A stretch of 51,020 bases of DNA from Lachnospiraceae bacterium XBB1006 (GCA_900115795.1 FOXT01000005.1:1-51020), one strand, 5' to 3'; shown: positions 16,247 to 25,635, counted from the stretch's first letter. Translations and numbers: made by a program. Notes: generated by a model from the sequence alone, not told the origin.

Positions 16247-18595
16247 ATGAGAAAAGAAGAAAAACCGTTTATTCGCGTTAGTGTTCGTAATTTTGTGGAA
16301 TTCTTACTGCGAAGCGGTGATATTGATGATCGAAGAGGTAACCTTAGACAAACAGATGCTATGTTAATGGGCAGTAGAATTCATCGCAAAATTCAGCAGT
16401 CCATGGGAGGTGGCTATCAGGCTGAGGTTACCTTAAAATTATATAAAGAAGAGCCAACTTACAGTTTTAGTCTGGAAGGAAGAGCGGATGGCATTTTTGA
16501 GGACGAAGAGGGAATCTTCGTGGATGAGATTAAGGGAATGTACATGGATGTACATGCATTAGAAGAACCGATTTTACTTCATGAAGCGCAGGCAAAGTGC
16601 TATGCCTATATATATCTGGTAGAGAATGACTTGCAGGAAATAGGGGTACAGATGACTTACTGTAATCTGGATTCTGAAGAGATTAAGCGTTTTCGTCAGC
16701 GATACAGCAAAGAGACCTTGTGCGAGTGGTTTGAAGTACTTTACCAGGAGTATCAGAAATGGGTACGGTATCGGGTGGAGGCACGCGCTATGCGCCAAAC
16801 GTCCATTTGGCAGCTTTCTTTTCCTTTTCCATACCGAAATGGGCAAAAAGAACTGATACAGGATGTTTATCGATCCATTCTTCGAAAAAAAACGTTGTTT
16901 GTGCAGGCGCCAACGGGGGTTGGAAAGACATTGTGTACAATTTTTCCGGCGGTGAAGGCGGTGGGAGAATCCTTGTGTGAGCAGATTTTTTATTTGACTG
17001 CAAAGACCATTACCCGCACGGCAGCAGCAGAGGCTTTTGCCCTGTTGATTGAGCAGGGATATCGTGGAAAAGTACTTCTGTTGACGGCGAAGGACAAGGT
17101 CTGTCCTTTGGAGGAACGTTCCTGTAATCCGGTTGATTGTCCTTATGCAAAAGGATATTTTGATCGGATAAACGATGCGGTGTTCGCATTTTTGAAGGAG
17201 GAAGGATTATTTGATCGGGAGCGTTTGGTGGCATTTGCGTTAGAACAAATGCTCTGTCCGTTTGAATTTTCTCTGGATGTTTCGTTATGGTGCGATGCAA
17301 TTATTTGTGATTATAATTATGTATTTGATCCAAATGTCTATTTGAAGCGTTTTTTTTCAGATGGTGTAGAAGGAGAGTATGTATTCTTGGTGGACGAGGC
17401 GCACAACCTGATTGACAGGGGACGGGAAATGTACTCCGCTGTATTATATAAAGAAAGCTTTTTGGCAATGAAACGGCTGATGACACCGTATAGTAAGCGG
17501 GTGGTTAAAGCCCTGGAAGCTTGTAATCGCCATCTTTTAACCTATAAACGGGAGTGCGAAACCTATAAGATTTTGCCAACCTTTTCGCCATTTCTGTTTT
17601 CCCTTTTACGATTATCCGGGGAACTGGAGCGTTTTTTTAAAGAGTATCCCGGATTTGACGGGGGAGAGGAATTTGGGGAATTCTATTTCGCACTTCGTCA
17701 TTTTCTTAATATGTGCGATATTATGGATGAAAATTATGAAGTTTATACAACCCATGATGAGGAAGGACGGTTTGTAATCAAGTTGTATTGCATAGATACA
17801 GCGGGAGTGATTGGAAATCGGCTGCTGATGGCGCGATCCACGGTGTTTTTTTCGGCAACCCTTTTACCTATTACGTATTATAAACAGATGCTGACTACGG
17901 AAAAAGAACCCTATGCAATTTATGCGCAAACTGCGTTTTCTCCATTACAAAGCGGTATTTTTGTGGCAACGGATGTAAGCAGTAAATTTACCAGACGCAA
18001 TGCGCTTGAGTATCAGAAAATGGCAACGTACATTCGTAGAATCGTGGAGGTTAAGCCGGGCAACTATATGGTCTTTTTTCCGTCCTACGGATATCTTCGT
18101 AAGGTCCTGTCGTTGATGGACGAGGAGACATTTTCCATTGTTGTGCAGGACGGAAATATGTCGGAAGCGCAACGGGAAACTTTTTTGCAGCAATTTGAAG
18201 AAGAAGCAGAGAAAACAGTGGTTGGATTCTGTGTCATGGGTGGTATTTTTTCAGAGGGAATTAATCTTACAGGGGAAAAATTAATCGGTGCCATCCTAGT
18301 CGGAACAGGCCTTCCGGGCTTAAGTGTGGAACAGGAAATTCTGAAAAAACATTACGAGGAGGCAGGAAAAAATGGGTTTGACTATGCCTTTCGTTATCCT
18401 GGTATGAATAAAGTGTTACAGGCCGGCGGGCGCGTTATTCGGACGAAAGAGGATCGGGGCATTATTGTTCTATTGGATGAACGATTCTGCCGGGGAGATT
18501 ATCAAACACTTTTTCCGAAAGAATGGGCGAACCGGACGACCTGCAATTTGGATACGATTGCAAAGAAGCTAATCGACTTCTGGCAAGAGCGCTAG
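16247..18595 (+). CDS. Nuclease-helicase fusion: RecB/Cas4-like nuclease plus DinG/XPD-like helicase
   Basis: This 782-residue protein has an N-terminal PD-(D/E)XK nuclease core: H46, D81 (GRADGI), E94-x-K96 (DEIKG) and Q115-x3-Y119 (QAKCY), the RecB-type set. A superfamily 2 helicase of the XPD/DinG type follows. Walker A (QAPTGVGKT) is near residue 220. An iron-sulphur cluster pattern (C in KVCPLEERSCNPVDCPY, plus a later C in QMLCPF) is at about 285-345. The Walker B DEAH (VDEAHNL) is near 381. Motifs V and VI are SEGINLTGE and QAGGRVIR near the end. It should unwind and cut DNA during repair. It overlaps the convergent lysR gene by 27 bp. Confidence 0.93.
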   Translation: MRKEEKPFIRVSVRNFVEFLLRSGDIDDRRGNLRQTDAMLMGSRIHRKIQQSMGGGYQAEVTLKLYKEEPTYSFSLEGRADGIFEDEEGIFVDEIKGMYMDVHALEEPILLHEAQAKCYAYIYLVENDLQEIGVQMTYCNLDSEEIKRFRQRYSKETLCEWFEVLYQEYQKWVRYRVEARAMRQTSIWQLSFPFPYRNGQKELIQDVYRSILRKKTLFVQAPTGVGKTLCTIFPAVKAVGESLCEQIFYLTAKTITRTAAAEAFALLIEQGYRGKVLLLTAKDKVCPLEERSCNPVDCPYAKGYFDRINDAVFAFLKEEGLFDRERLVAFALEQMLCPFEFSLDVSLWCDAIICDYNYVFDPNVYLKRFFSDGVEGEYVFLVDEAHNLIDRGREMYSAVLYKESFLAMKRLMTPYSKRVVKALEACNRHLLTYKRECETYKILPTFSPFLFSLLRLSGELERFFKEYPGFDGGEEFGEFYFALRHFLNMCDIMDENYEVYTTHDEEGRFVIKLYCIDTAGVIGNRLLMARSTVFFSATLLPITYYKQMLTTEKEPYAIYAQTAFSPLQSGIFVATDVSSKFTRRNALEYQKMATYIRRIVEVKPGNYMVFFPSYGYLRKVLSLMDEETFSIVVQDGNMSEAQRETFLQQFEEEAEKTVVGFCVMGGIFSEGINLTGEKLIGAILVGTGLPGLSVEQEILKKHYEEAGKNGFDYAFRYPGMNKVLQAGGRVIRTKEDRGIIVLLDERFCRGDYQTLFPKEWANRTTCNLDTIAKKLIDFWQER

Positions 18596-19459
18596 AAAGG
18601 CATCTACCACCGGAGAATTCGGAACACTGCGTAGCGTAGCCGACACCATATGGCGCTTTGGAAGCGCTGCGAGAGTAGAAACGACAAATAAATCCTTCGG
18701 ATTTGTAGGGAGGCAAAAGTCCGGAACAAAGGCGATGCCCAGACTAATTTTCGCTAAGTCGATTAGCAGATCGTTGCTTCCAAGTTCAATTTCCGGTTCC
18801 AATTGCAACTGTTCCCGATAAAATAAATCATGTAAGAATTCACTGGTTGTGCTCTGTCGATCCAACATGAGAATCGGATACTCGGATAGTTCTTTCAGAC
18901 TTAGGGTCTGATTCTTTAGGGGCAAATAGCCACTACCGGCAACAAATACATCGTGGAAACTTCCAATGATACGTGTGGAGAATTCTCCTGTTAACCTGGA
19001 ATTCGGGGTATTGGTAACCACGCAGTCAACTTCGCCGGTGGATAGTAGGTCTACACACCGCAGGGAAGACTGATTGGTTACTTTAATAGAAACCCGGGGA
19101 TAAAGGCGATGAAATTTCCGCAAGTAGGGTAGTAAAAAGTACCGGCAGATTGTATCGGGAGCACCGATATGTAGTTGCCCGCCTTCTAATGTATTTTCTT
19201 GAGTAATGCGGCGTTGCCCCTGAGATAACAATCTAAGCGCCGGCTCAACATGCGAAAAAAGCATCTCGCCGGCGGGGGTTAAGGATACGGATTTCGTGGT
19301 ACGCACGAACAGTGCGCGCCCTAACTTCTCCTCCAAACTCTTAATGGATTGACTAACTGCAGACTGTGAAACATAGAGTTTCTTTGCGGCTTTAGAAAAA
19401 CTTCCGAATTTGGCAACTTCGTAAAATATCTTGTAGTATTCATAATTGATATCGTTCAT
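18569..19459 (-). CDS. LysR-family transcriptional regulator
   Basis: A 296-residue regulator. The N-terminal winged helix (about 1-62) is typical: YYKIFYEVAKFGSFSKAAKKLYVSQ, then SAVSQSIKSLEEKLGRALFVRTTKSVSLTPAG. A LysR substrate-binding domain follows (about 90-290). The start has an AAGGTGG site upstream. It is divergent from purL, with 142 bp between, and its stop lies inside the 3' end of the helicase gene on the other strand. LysR regulators usually control a divergent neighbour; control of purL is inferred. Effector unknown. Confidence 0.93.
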   Translation of the reverse strand: MNDINYEYYKIFYEVAKFGSFSKAAKKLYVSQSAVSQSIKSLEEKLGRALFVRTTKSVSLTPAGEMLFSHVEPALRLLSQGQRRITQENTLEGGQLHIGAPDTICRYFLLPYLRKFHRLYPRVSIKVTNQSSLRCVDLLSTGEVDCVVTNTPNSRLTGEFSTRIIGSFHDVFVAGSGYLPLKNQTLSLKELSEYPILMLDRQSTTSEFLHDLFYREQLQLEPEIELGSNDLLIDLAKISLGIAFVPDFCLPTNPKDLFVVSTLAALPKRHMVSATLRSVPNSPVVDAFLALLPEVD

Positions 19460-19509
19460 ATATTAGACCACCTTATTAAACACATTAAATATATTAACTT
19501 CACTAATTC

Positions 19510-19538
19510 ATTATACCGTGTTACAATAGGGATTGTAA
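19510..19538 (-). promoter_or_regulatory. lysR promoter with LysR-type operator (between lysR and purL)
   Basis: TTACAAT (19521-19527), 4 bp, ATTGTAA (19532-19538) is a perfect inverted repeat fitting the T-N11-A rule for LysR sites. It overlaps the -35 box (minus-strand TTACAA, plus 19533-19538) and spacer of a lysR promoter with -10 TATAAT (plus 19510-19515) at 17-bp spacing. Autorepression is likely, and activation of purL is possible. No purine riboswitch fold was seen in this interval. Confidence 0.7.
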
Positions 19539-19601
19539 AGATATTATTTCGATTGTGTGAAATTTTTATATAGAAAAAACTATTTTTAGGAGGATTGCCT
19601 T

Positions 19602-22600
19602 ATGAGCAACGTACGAAGAATCTATGTAGAGAAGAAGAAGGAGTATGCAGTCGCAGCCAAAGCACTTTTGGCGCAGATTAAGGAGTATTTGGGGATTACA
19701 TCCGTGACAGGCGTGCGTATTTTGATTCGGTATGACATTGAGAATATTTCGGACGAAACCTATCGGCAGGCGTTAACCACAATTTTTTCAGAACCGCCGG
19801 TAGACATGATTCATGAGGAAACCTTTGATGCAAAGAACGGCACTGTGTTTAGTTCCCAATTTTTGCCGGGGCAGTTTGACCAACGAGCTGACTCCGCTGA
19901 ACAGTGCGTACAATTTTTGAACCCGGAAGAGAAGCCGGTGATTCGCACCGCAACCACTTATGTGTTAGAAGGTTCCGTTACCAAGGAGGAACTTGACAGC
20001 ATCGTTTCCCTGTGTATTAATCCGGTGGATTCGAAGAAAGTGGATGAAACAAAGCCAAAGACTCTTTTAACCCAATACGAAGAGCCTTCGGATGTGAAAA
20101 TCTTTGACGGCTTCTCTCAAATGGAAAAAAATGACCTTTCCGCATTGTATGAGTCCTTAGGATTGGCCATGACATTTCAGGACTTTTTACATATTCAGAA
20201 ATATTATCGTGACGAAGAGCATCGTGATCCGACCATGACAGAAATCCGCGTGCTGGATACCTATTGGTCTGACCATTGCCGTCATACGACGTTTGCCACG
20301 GAGCTTAAGAAAGTAACCTTTGAAGACGGTTATTTTAAGAAGCCAATAGAACGTAGCTACGAAGCATATCTTGCGACCATGAAGGATATGTATCAGGGAC
20401 GTGACGATAAGTATGTGTGTCTGATGGATATCGCGTTAATGGCAATGAAGAAGCTGAAACGTGAAGGGTTATTAGATGATCAGGAAGAATCGGATGAAAT
20501 CAATGCATGTAGCATTGTTGTTCCGGTGGAAGTGGATGGAAAAGAGGAAGAATGGCTGGTTAGTTTTAAAAACGAAACCCACAATCATCCGACGGAAATT
20601 GAGCCGTTTGGTGGTGCTGCAACCTGTCTGGGTGGAGCAATTCGTGATCCGCTTTCCGGACGTTCCTATGTTTATCAGGCAATGCGTATTACCGGTGCGG
20701 CAGACCCGACCCGCCCGGTTTCCGAAACATTAGAAGGTAAATTACCGCAGCGAAAGATTGTAACGGAAGCTGCGCATGGATATAGTTCTTATGGTAACCA
20801 GATTGGTCTGGCAACCGGTTATGTAAAAGAAATTTATCACCCGAATTACGTTGCAAAACGTATGGAGGTTGGTGCTGTTATGGGGGCATCACCGCGCCGA
20901 TGTGTGAAACGATTAAACTCCGATCCGGGAGACATTATTATCCTTTTAGGTGGTCGTACCGGTCGTGATGGCTGCGGTGGCGCAACCGGTTCCTCAAAAG
21001 CGCATACGGAGGAATCATTAAGTACCTGTGGTGCAGAAGTACAAAAAGGAAATGCACCGACAGAACGAAAGATACAGCGCCTTTTCCGAAGAGAAGAGGT
21101 TGCTTCCTTAATTAAAAAATGTAACGATTTTGGCGCCGGCGGTGTATCCGTTGCTATTGGAGAATTAGCCGATGGACTCGCTATTGATCTTGACAAGGTA
21201 CCAAAGAAATATGCGGGTCTTGACGGAACGGAACTTGCCATTTCGGAATCCCAGGAGCGTATGGCGGTGGTAGTTGATCCGAAAGACGTGGAGGCATTTT
21301 TAAACTTTGCCAAGGAAGAGAATCTGGAGGCGGTTTGCGTTGCAGAAGTGACAAAAGAACCGAGATTGATTCTTACCTGGAGAGGCAAAGAGATAGTGAA
21401 TCTGTCCAGAGCATTTTTAGATACCAACGGTGCGCATCAGGAAACGGAAGTTATTGTAGAAATGCCGAAGGAAGAAGAGAATTTCTTTGTTGTCGATGAA
21501 ATCGAAGATGCAAGAACAACCTGGTTGGATACCCTTTCTAATTTGAATGTTTGCTCCCAGAAAGGTTTGGTGGAGCGATTTGATTCTTCCATCGGGGCAG
21601 GTAGTGTGTTAATGCCATATGGTGGTAAGTATCAGATGACAGAGACCCAGAGTATGGTGGCAAAGTTACCGGTACTTAGAGGAAAATGTGATACGGTAAC
21701 CATGATGAGTTATGGATTTAATCCGTATCTATCATCCTGGAGCCCTTATCATGGTGCAATCTATGCGGTTTTGGAATCGATTTCCAAAATTGTGGCAACC
21801 GGTGGGGATTATAAGAAGATTCGTTTCTCCTTCCAGGAGTTTTTCCGCAGAATGTCAGCGGATCCGAGACGATACAGTCAGCCGGTGGCAGCACTTCTAG
21901 GTGCTTATGATGCACAGATTGGATTTGGACTTCCAAGTATTGGCGGAAAGGATTCCATGTCCGGAACCTTTAATGATATTGATGTACCGCCGACATTGAT
22001 TTCCTTTGCGGTGGATGTAGCAAAGCAGCAAGAGATTGTTACACCGGAATTAAAGCAAGCGGGCAATGGTTTGGTATTGTTCCGGATTAAGAAAGATGAA
22101 TACGACGTTCCGGTTTATGAACAGGTAAAGAAGGTATACGATACGGTTCATGCATTTATTTTGAATGGAAGTATTTGTTCCGCCTATGCAATAGAGCAGT
22201 ATGGTTTGTGTGAAGCTCTCAGTAAAATGGCATTCGGCAATCGTTTAGGCGTAACCATTTATGACGAGGTTGCATCGCAGACGGTATTTGGTCCGGGATA
22301 TGGAAACATTGTGTGCGAAGTGCCGGAAGATAAGCTAGATGCGTTGCTTGCAACGGATATGGCGGTTCTGATTGGTGAAGTGAACGATGAGGGTATGTTC
22401 TACTATGAAGATGCCGAGATTACCATGGAAGAGGCACTTGCAAATTGGGAAAAACCTTTGGAGAAGGTATTCCCAACCAAGGCAGAAAAACAAACAACCG
22501 AAGTTCCGGTAAAGGAATATAAGGCAAGCAATATTTATATTTGTAAGCATAAGGTTGCAAAACCCCACGTATTCATTCCGGTATTTCCTGGCACCAACTG

Positions 22601-23357
22601 TGAGTATGATTCGGCCAGAGCCTTTGAGCGTGCAGGTGCAACAGCAACCCATATGGTATTTAAGAATCAAAGTGAGCAGGAGATTCGGGAATCGGTAGAA
22701 GCATTCCGTAAGGAAATTGCAAAAGCACAGATTGTTATGTTCCCGGGTGGATTTTCTGCCGGTGATGAACCGGATGGTTCCGCAAAATTTTTTGCAACTG
22801 CATTTCGTAATGAAGTGTTGAAGGATGAAATTCATGCGCTTTTGAACGAGCGGGACGGATTGGTGCTAGGTATTTGTAATGGATTCCAGGCATTGATCAA
22901 ATTAGGATTGGTTCCGAATGGAGAAATAGGAGTACAGACGGATGATTCACCGACGCTTACCTATAATACCATTGGACGCCATATCAGCAAGGTAGTATAT
23001 ACAAAGGTGGTATCAAATAAGTCACCTTGGCTGTCTCTTGCAGAAGTAGGAAAGACCTATGCGATTCCAGCGTCTCATGGCGAAGGACGCTTTGTAGCCA
23101 GCGATGATTGGCTTCGTAAATTGGAGGAGAATGGCCAGATTGCAACCCAGTATGTGGACCTTGCGGGGGTTGCATCTATGGATGAGACCTGGAATGTAAA
23201 TGGTTCTTACCGTGCAATTGAAGGAATTACCAGCCCGGATGGACGGGTATTCGGTAAAATGGCACATGCAGAGCGACGGGGCGATCATGTTGCTATGAAT
23301 ATTTATGGGGAACAGGACATGAAGATTTTCGAGTCCGGCGTAAATTATTTTAAATAA
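19602..23357 (+). CDS. purL: Phosphoribosylformylglycinamidine synthase, single-chain form
   Basis: This 1251-residue enzyme makes FGAM from FGAR, glutamine and ATP in purine synthesis. All PurS, PurL and PurQ functions are in one chain. The N-terminal PurS-like part is followed by SDHCRHTTF and the ATP-binding core (NETHNHPTEIEPFGGAAT, ASPRRCV, FGAGGVSVAIGELADG, GLPSIGGKDSMSG). The C-terminal glutamine amidotransferase starts near residue 985 (FPGTNCEYDSARAF). Its catalytic Cys lies in GICNGFQALI and the His/Glu pair in SHGEGR. A good AGGAGG site precedes the ATG. It has no other pur gene beside it and is followed by a terminator. Confidence 0.97.
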   Translation: MSNVRRIYVEKKKEYAVAAKALLAQIKEYLGITSVTGVRILIRYDIENISDETYRQALTTIFSEPPVDMIHEETFDAKNGTVFSSQFLPGQFDQRADSAEQCVQFLNPEEKPVIRTATTYVLEGSVTKEELDSIVSLCINPVDSKKVDETKPKTLLTQYEEPSDVKIFDGFSQMEKNDLSALYESLGLAMTFQDFLHIQKYYRDEEHRDPTMTEIRVLDTYWSDHCRHTTFATELKKVTFEDGYFKKPIERSYEAYLATMKDMYQGRDDKYVCLMDIALMAMKKLKREGLLDDQEESDEINACSIVVPVEVDGKEEEWLVSFKNETHNHPTEIEPFGGAATCLGGAIRDPLSGRSYVYQAMRITGAADPTRPVSETLEGKLPQRKIVTEAAHGYSSYGNQIGLATGYVKEIYHPNYVAKRMEVGAVMGASPRRCVKRLNSDPGDIIILLGGRTGRDGCGGATGSSKAHTEESLSTCGAEVQKGNAPTERKIQRLFRREEVASLIKKCNDFGAGGVSVAIGELADGLAIDLDKVPKKYAGLDGTELAISESQERMAVVVDPKDVEAFLNFAKEENLEAVCVAEVTKEPRLILTWRGKEIVNLSRAFLDTNGAHQETEVIVEMPKEEENFFVVDEIEDARTTWLDTLSNLNVCSQKGLVERFDSSIGAGSVLMPYGGKYQMTETQSMVAKLPVLRGKCDTVTMMSYGFNPYLSSWSPYHGAIYAVLESISKIVATGGDYKKIRFSFQEFFRRMSADPRRYSQPVAALLGAYDAQIGFGLPSIGGKDSMSGTFNDIDVPPTLISFAVDVAKQQEIVTPELKQAGNGLVLFRIKKDEYDVPVYEQVKKVYDTVHAFILNGSICSAYAIEQYGLCEALSKMAFGNRLGVTIYDEVASQTVFGPGYGNIVCEVPEDKLDALLATDMAVLIGEVNDEGMFYYEDAEITMEEALANWEKPLEKVFPTKAEKQTTEVPVKEYKASNIYICKHKVAKPHVFIPVFPGTNCEYDSARAFERAGATATHMVFKNQSEQEIRESVEAFRKEIAKAQIVMFPGGFSAGDEPDGSAKFFATAFRNEVLKDEIHALLNERDGLVLGICNGFQALIKLGLVPNGEIGVQTDDSPTLTYNTIGRHISKVVYTKVVSNKSPWLSLAEVGKTYAIPASHGEGRFVASDDWLRKLEENGQIATQYVDLAGVASMDETWNVNGSYRAIEGITSPDGRVFGKMAHAERRGDHVAMNIYGEQDMKIFESGVNYFK

Positions 23358-23370
23358 AAAAACAAATGGA

Positions 23371-23408
23371 AATCATCCGAAAAAGCAATTTTTTTCGGGT
23401 GATTTTTT
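23371..23408 (+). terminator. Intrinsic terminator of purL
   Basis: AATCATCCGAAAAA (23371-23384) pairs with the TTTTTCGGGTGATT segment ending at 23404 around a short loop. A T-run follows directly. The run overlaps the -35 box of the next promoter. Confidence 0.85.
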
Positions 23409-23437
23409 TTGACTTTCTGAGTGCCTTTGATTATAAT
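23409..23437 (+). promoter_or_regulatory. Promoter of the RRNPP-like regulator gene
   Basis: -35 TTGACT (23409-23414), 17-bp spacer, -10 TATAAT (23432-23437). A 6-bp inverted repeat (GCCTTT/AAAGGC) flanks the -10 box. Confidence 0.75.
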
Positions 23438-23482
23438 GAAAAAGGCGAAATATACGGAACATAATTAGGAAAGGAAATAGTA

Positions 23483-25273
23483 TTGGAACAAAAGAATGAA
23501 GAAATGACTGCTTTTTCGACATTTATTAGAGATGCTCGTGTACAAAAGAAAATTACGAGCCGACAGCTTAGCAGAGGAATTTGCAGTGAGGGATTTCTTT
23601 CGGGGCTGGAAAATGGAAAACGCAGTACGGATGTATTAACAATTGAGCGGTTGTTGAGTAGATTGGGGATTAGTTTGGGGGAATTCTACTTTCTGGTAGG
23701 TGGAAGAGAGTATGAGCAGGAGCAAGGTATTGCCAGGGTGATTAAATTGCTGTACCATCAGAAGTATGAAGAGGCTAAAAAGGTGACAGAGAATTTCTTG
23801 GAGGGATTGCGTTCCGGTGAAAAGATAGCAAGACAAGTTGGCTTGCATTTGCTATCTATGGCAGAGCGTAACCTTGGGGCGTCCTCCGTCAGATTGCACG
23901 AAATTCTAAAGGAAGCTGTGGGATTAACCATGCCGCTTAAGGAGCTGGACCACTTTGAGGGGTTGATTTTGTCTATTCAGGAAGTGGATATGTTACTTGA
24001 TTACGAGGAATGCAGTGAAAAACCCCGACCGGATATGTTTCTTCGATTGGCAAAGTACGCCCTTGATTTGCGTTTTGAGGAAAGCTGCCAGGCGAAGGTT
24101 TTTCCAAAGGCAGTAGTACTATACTGTCAACATGCCAATATATCGAATGAAGATAAGAAGGATGCATTGGATGATGCCTTGAATTTATTACGAAGAACGG
24201 CTTCCGCCTATTACTTGTGGGAAATTTTGCGTTTGCGGAATCAGTTGGGTGGAAATCCGGAGCGTAAGGGATCCTATGTACGGTGGCTTGACGATTTAGA
24301 GGAACTATATGATGAGTATGGAATCCCTATTGAAAACCGGGACTCACTTATTGTCTATAATCATGGCGGATTTTTTGGAATTCAACATGTGATAACGGCA
24401 AGATGGAAAATGTTAGGAATGACAGCGGAGGAATTGTGTGAAGGCTGCTGTAGTCGACGAACGTTACAGCGTCTGGTAAATGGTGGAACCATGCCCCAGG
24501 GAGACGTGCTATGTGCTTTGTTTACGAAATTACGATTGCCGGTATGCACAGTATATGGGGAGATGTTATACGGAGATTGGCGTGGTAGAGAGTTATATAG
24601 AGAGTTTACAAAGAATTATAACATTCACAACCCAGCGATGATGAGTATTATCCGAAGGTTGAGTGAAAACCTGACAGAGCATTCTACTTATAACCAGCAG
24701 ATTATAGATCGTTTATATAATATTATGGCATGGAACCTTAAGGAGAAAGATACAGAAGAGTTCCGGAACAGCACTTTGGAATTATTACAGAAAACCTTGC
24801 CAATAGAAAGGCTACAGGAGATTGAAATTGGTTATTTTACCTGGGGAGAATTACTTTTGTTAACGGATATGGTAAGGGGCTATGCCGGGGATGAGGAGAA
24901 TGTTCGAAAGTATTTGGAAATTATTTGCAAACAATATCAAGCTTTTCTTGCAGGAGAAACTTGGGAGATGGTCAGTGGACATCAGGACTTTATTATGAAC
25001 TTTGTCTGCAGTGAGTACGGCAATATTGGCGAGTATCAGTTATCTACGGAGTACGAGAGGATTTTTGTGGAGGAAAATCTAAGAAAACATGACCTTTGCT
25101 ATTTGATGGAACATATGTATAATTGCTGGTGGAATGAATGGATGCAACATCCGGAAAGTGTTGGCGACAGGGCGTTACAGCGGTGCTACACTATAGCGGA
25201 AATTATACAACGGGAGTACATGTTACCATTCTTGAAAGAAAAGATGGCAACACTGAAAAAAAGAACCGACTGA
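23483..25273 (+). CDS. RRNPP-like helix-turn-helix regulator, candidate peptide-sensing
   Basis: A 596-residue protein. Residues 8-65 are a Rgg/PlcR-type HTH: FSTFIRDARVQKKITSRQLS, then GICSEGFLSGLENGKRSTDVL and IERLLSRLGISLGEFYFL. A long helical region follows (YHQKYEEAKKVTENFLEG and similar), as in the TPR-like peptide-binding domain of RRNPP regulators. A second HTH-like stretch lies at about 305-370 (LGMTAEELCEGCCSRRTLQRLVNGGTM). TTG 23483 is chosen because AGGAAAGG lies 8 nt upstream; the first ATG (23504) is too far away. The protein is about twice the size of Rgg (around 300 residues). A short exported peptide gene lies convergently 68 bp downstream, which supports a pheromone-receptor role. 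The peptide-binding claim is inference. Confidence 0.8.
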   Translation: MEQKNEEMTAFSTFIRDARVQKKITSRQLSRGICSEGFLSGLENGKRSTDVLTIERLLSRLGISLGEFYFLVGGREYEQEQGIARVIKLLYHQKYEEAKKVTENFLEGLRSGEKIARQVGLHLLSMAERNLGASSVRLHEILKEAVGLTMPLKELDHFEGLILSIQEVDMLLDYEECSEKPRPDMFLRLAKYALDLRFEESCQAKVFPKAVVLYCQHANISNEDKKDALDDALNLLRRTASAYYLWEILRLRNQLGGNPERKGSYVRWLDDLEELYDEYGIPIENRDSLIVYNHGGFFGIQHVITARWKMLGMTAEELCEGCCSRRTLQRLVNGGTMPQGDVLCALFTKLRLPVCTVYGEMLYGDWRGRELYREFTKNYNIHNPAMMSIIRRLSENLTEHSTYNQQIIDRLYNIMAWNLKEKDTEEFRNSTLELLQKTLPIERLQEIEIGYFTWGELLLLTDMVRGYAGDEENVRKYLEIICKQYQAFLAGETWEMVSGHQDFIMNFVCSEYGNIGEYQLSTEYERIFVEENLRKHDLCYLMEHMYNCWWNEWMQHPESVGDRALQRCYTIAEIIQREYMLPFLKEKMATLKKRTD

Positions 25274-25293
25274 GAGTCTTCGGTTCTTTTTTT
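25258..25293 (+). terminator. Intrinsic terminator of the regulator gene
   Basis: AAAAAGAACCGA (25258-25269) pairs with TCGGTTCTTTTT (25280-25291) around 10 nt. The stem includes the stop codon region. Confidence 0.85.
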
Positions 25294-25341
25294 CGTGATA
25301 TTGAGGGATAAGGAAACAAAATAAAGAATTGTTTTTTTTAA

Positions 25342-25545
25342 TTATACAATACCGACGTATTGCCCACCGCCCGGGTTTGGTACAGCGACATCACTGTCCG
25401 GGGTGATTTCCGGTTCTTGGGCAGTCTCGATTGCTACGGGCATCATGGTCTGAAGCGTTATCACAGCTCCGGCTGCCAACGTCAAACTACAAATACCAAC
25501 AAATAAATACTTTTTCATAATAGATTTAATAACGCTAACTTTCAT
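25342..25545 (-). CDS. Short exported peptide, candidate pheromone precursor
   Basis: A 67-residue peptide with a charged start (MKVSVIKSIMKKY), a hydrophobic core (LFVGICSLTLAAGAVITLQ), then an acidic linker (ETAQEPEITPDSD) and the tail VAVPNPGGGQYVGIV. The ATG at 25545 is set by GGAGGT 7 nt upstream on the minus strand; longer frames upstream lack a site. The layout (export signal, acidic spacer, short hydrophobic Gly-rich tail) is like PapR or SHP-type precursors. It has its own near-consensus promoter, shares its control region with a secreted protease, and ends tail-to-tail with an RRNPP-like regulator. The mature peptide, if any, is unknown; the C-terminal 8-12 residues are the best guess. 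Confidence 0.7.
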   Translation of the reverse strand: MKVSVIKSIMKKYLFVGICSLTLAAGAVITLQTMMPVAIETAQEPEITPDSDVAVPNPGGGQYVGIV

Positions 25546-25585
25546 GACAATACCTCCAAAATACTTCGTTTTGTTGCATAAATCA

Positions 25586-25614
25586 AGTATAATGTGTAAG
25601 GCGCATGAAGTCAA
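25586..25614 (-). promoter_or_regulatory. Promoter of the exported-peptide gene
   Basis: On the minus strand, -35 TTGACT (plus 25609-25614), 17-bp spacer, -10 TATACT (plus 25586-25591). The start codon is 40 bp downstream. Confidence 0.8.
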
Positions 25615-25635
25615 CAGACAGAGTAGTAGGAAAAA

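Noticed and set aside
19460-19601. Possible purine riboswitch before purL
   Set aside because: No conserved three-way junction core could be found in the 142 bp.
20846-21427. Minus-strand ORF of 193 codons opposite purL
   Set aside because: It is antisense to conserved PurL ATP-binding motifs; it looks like a mirror frame.
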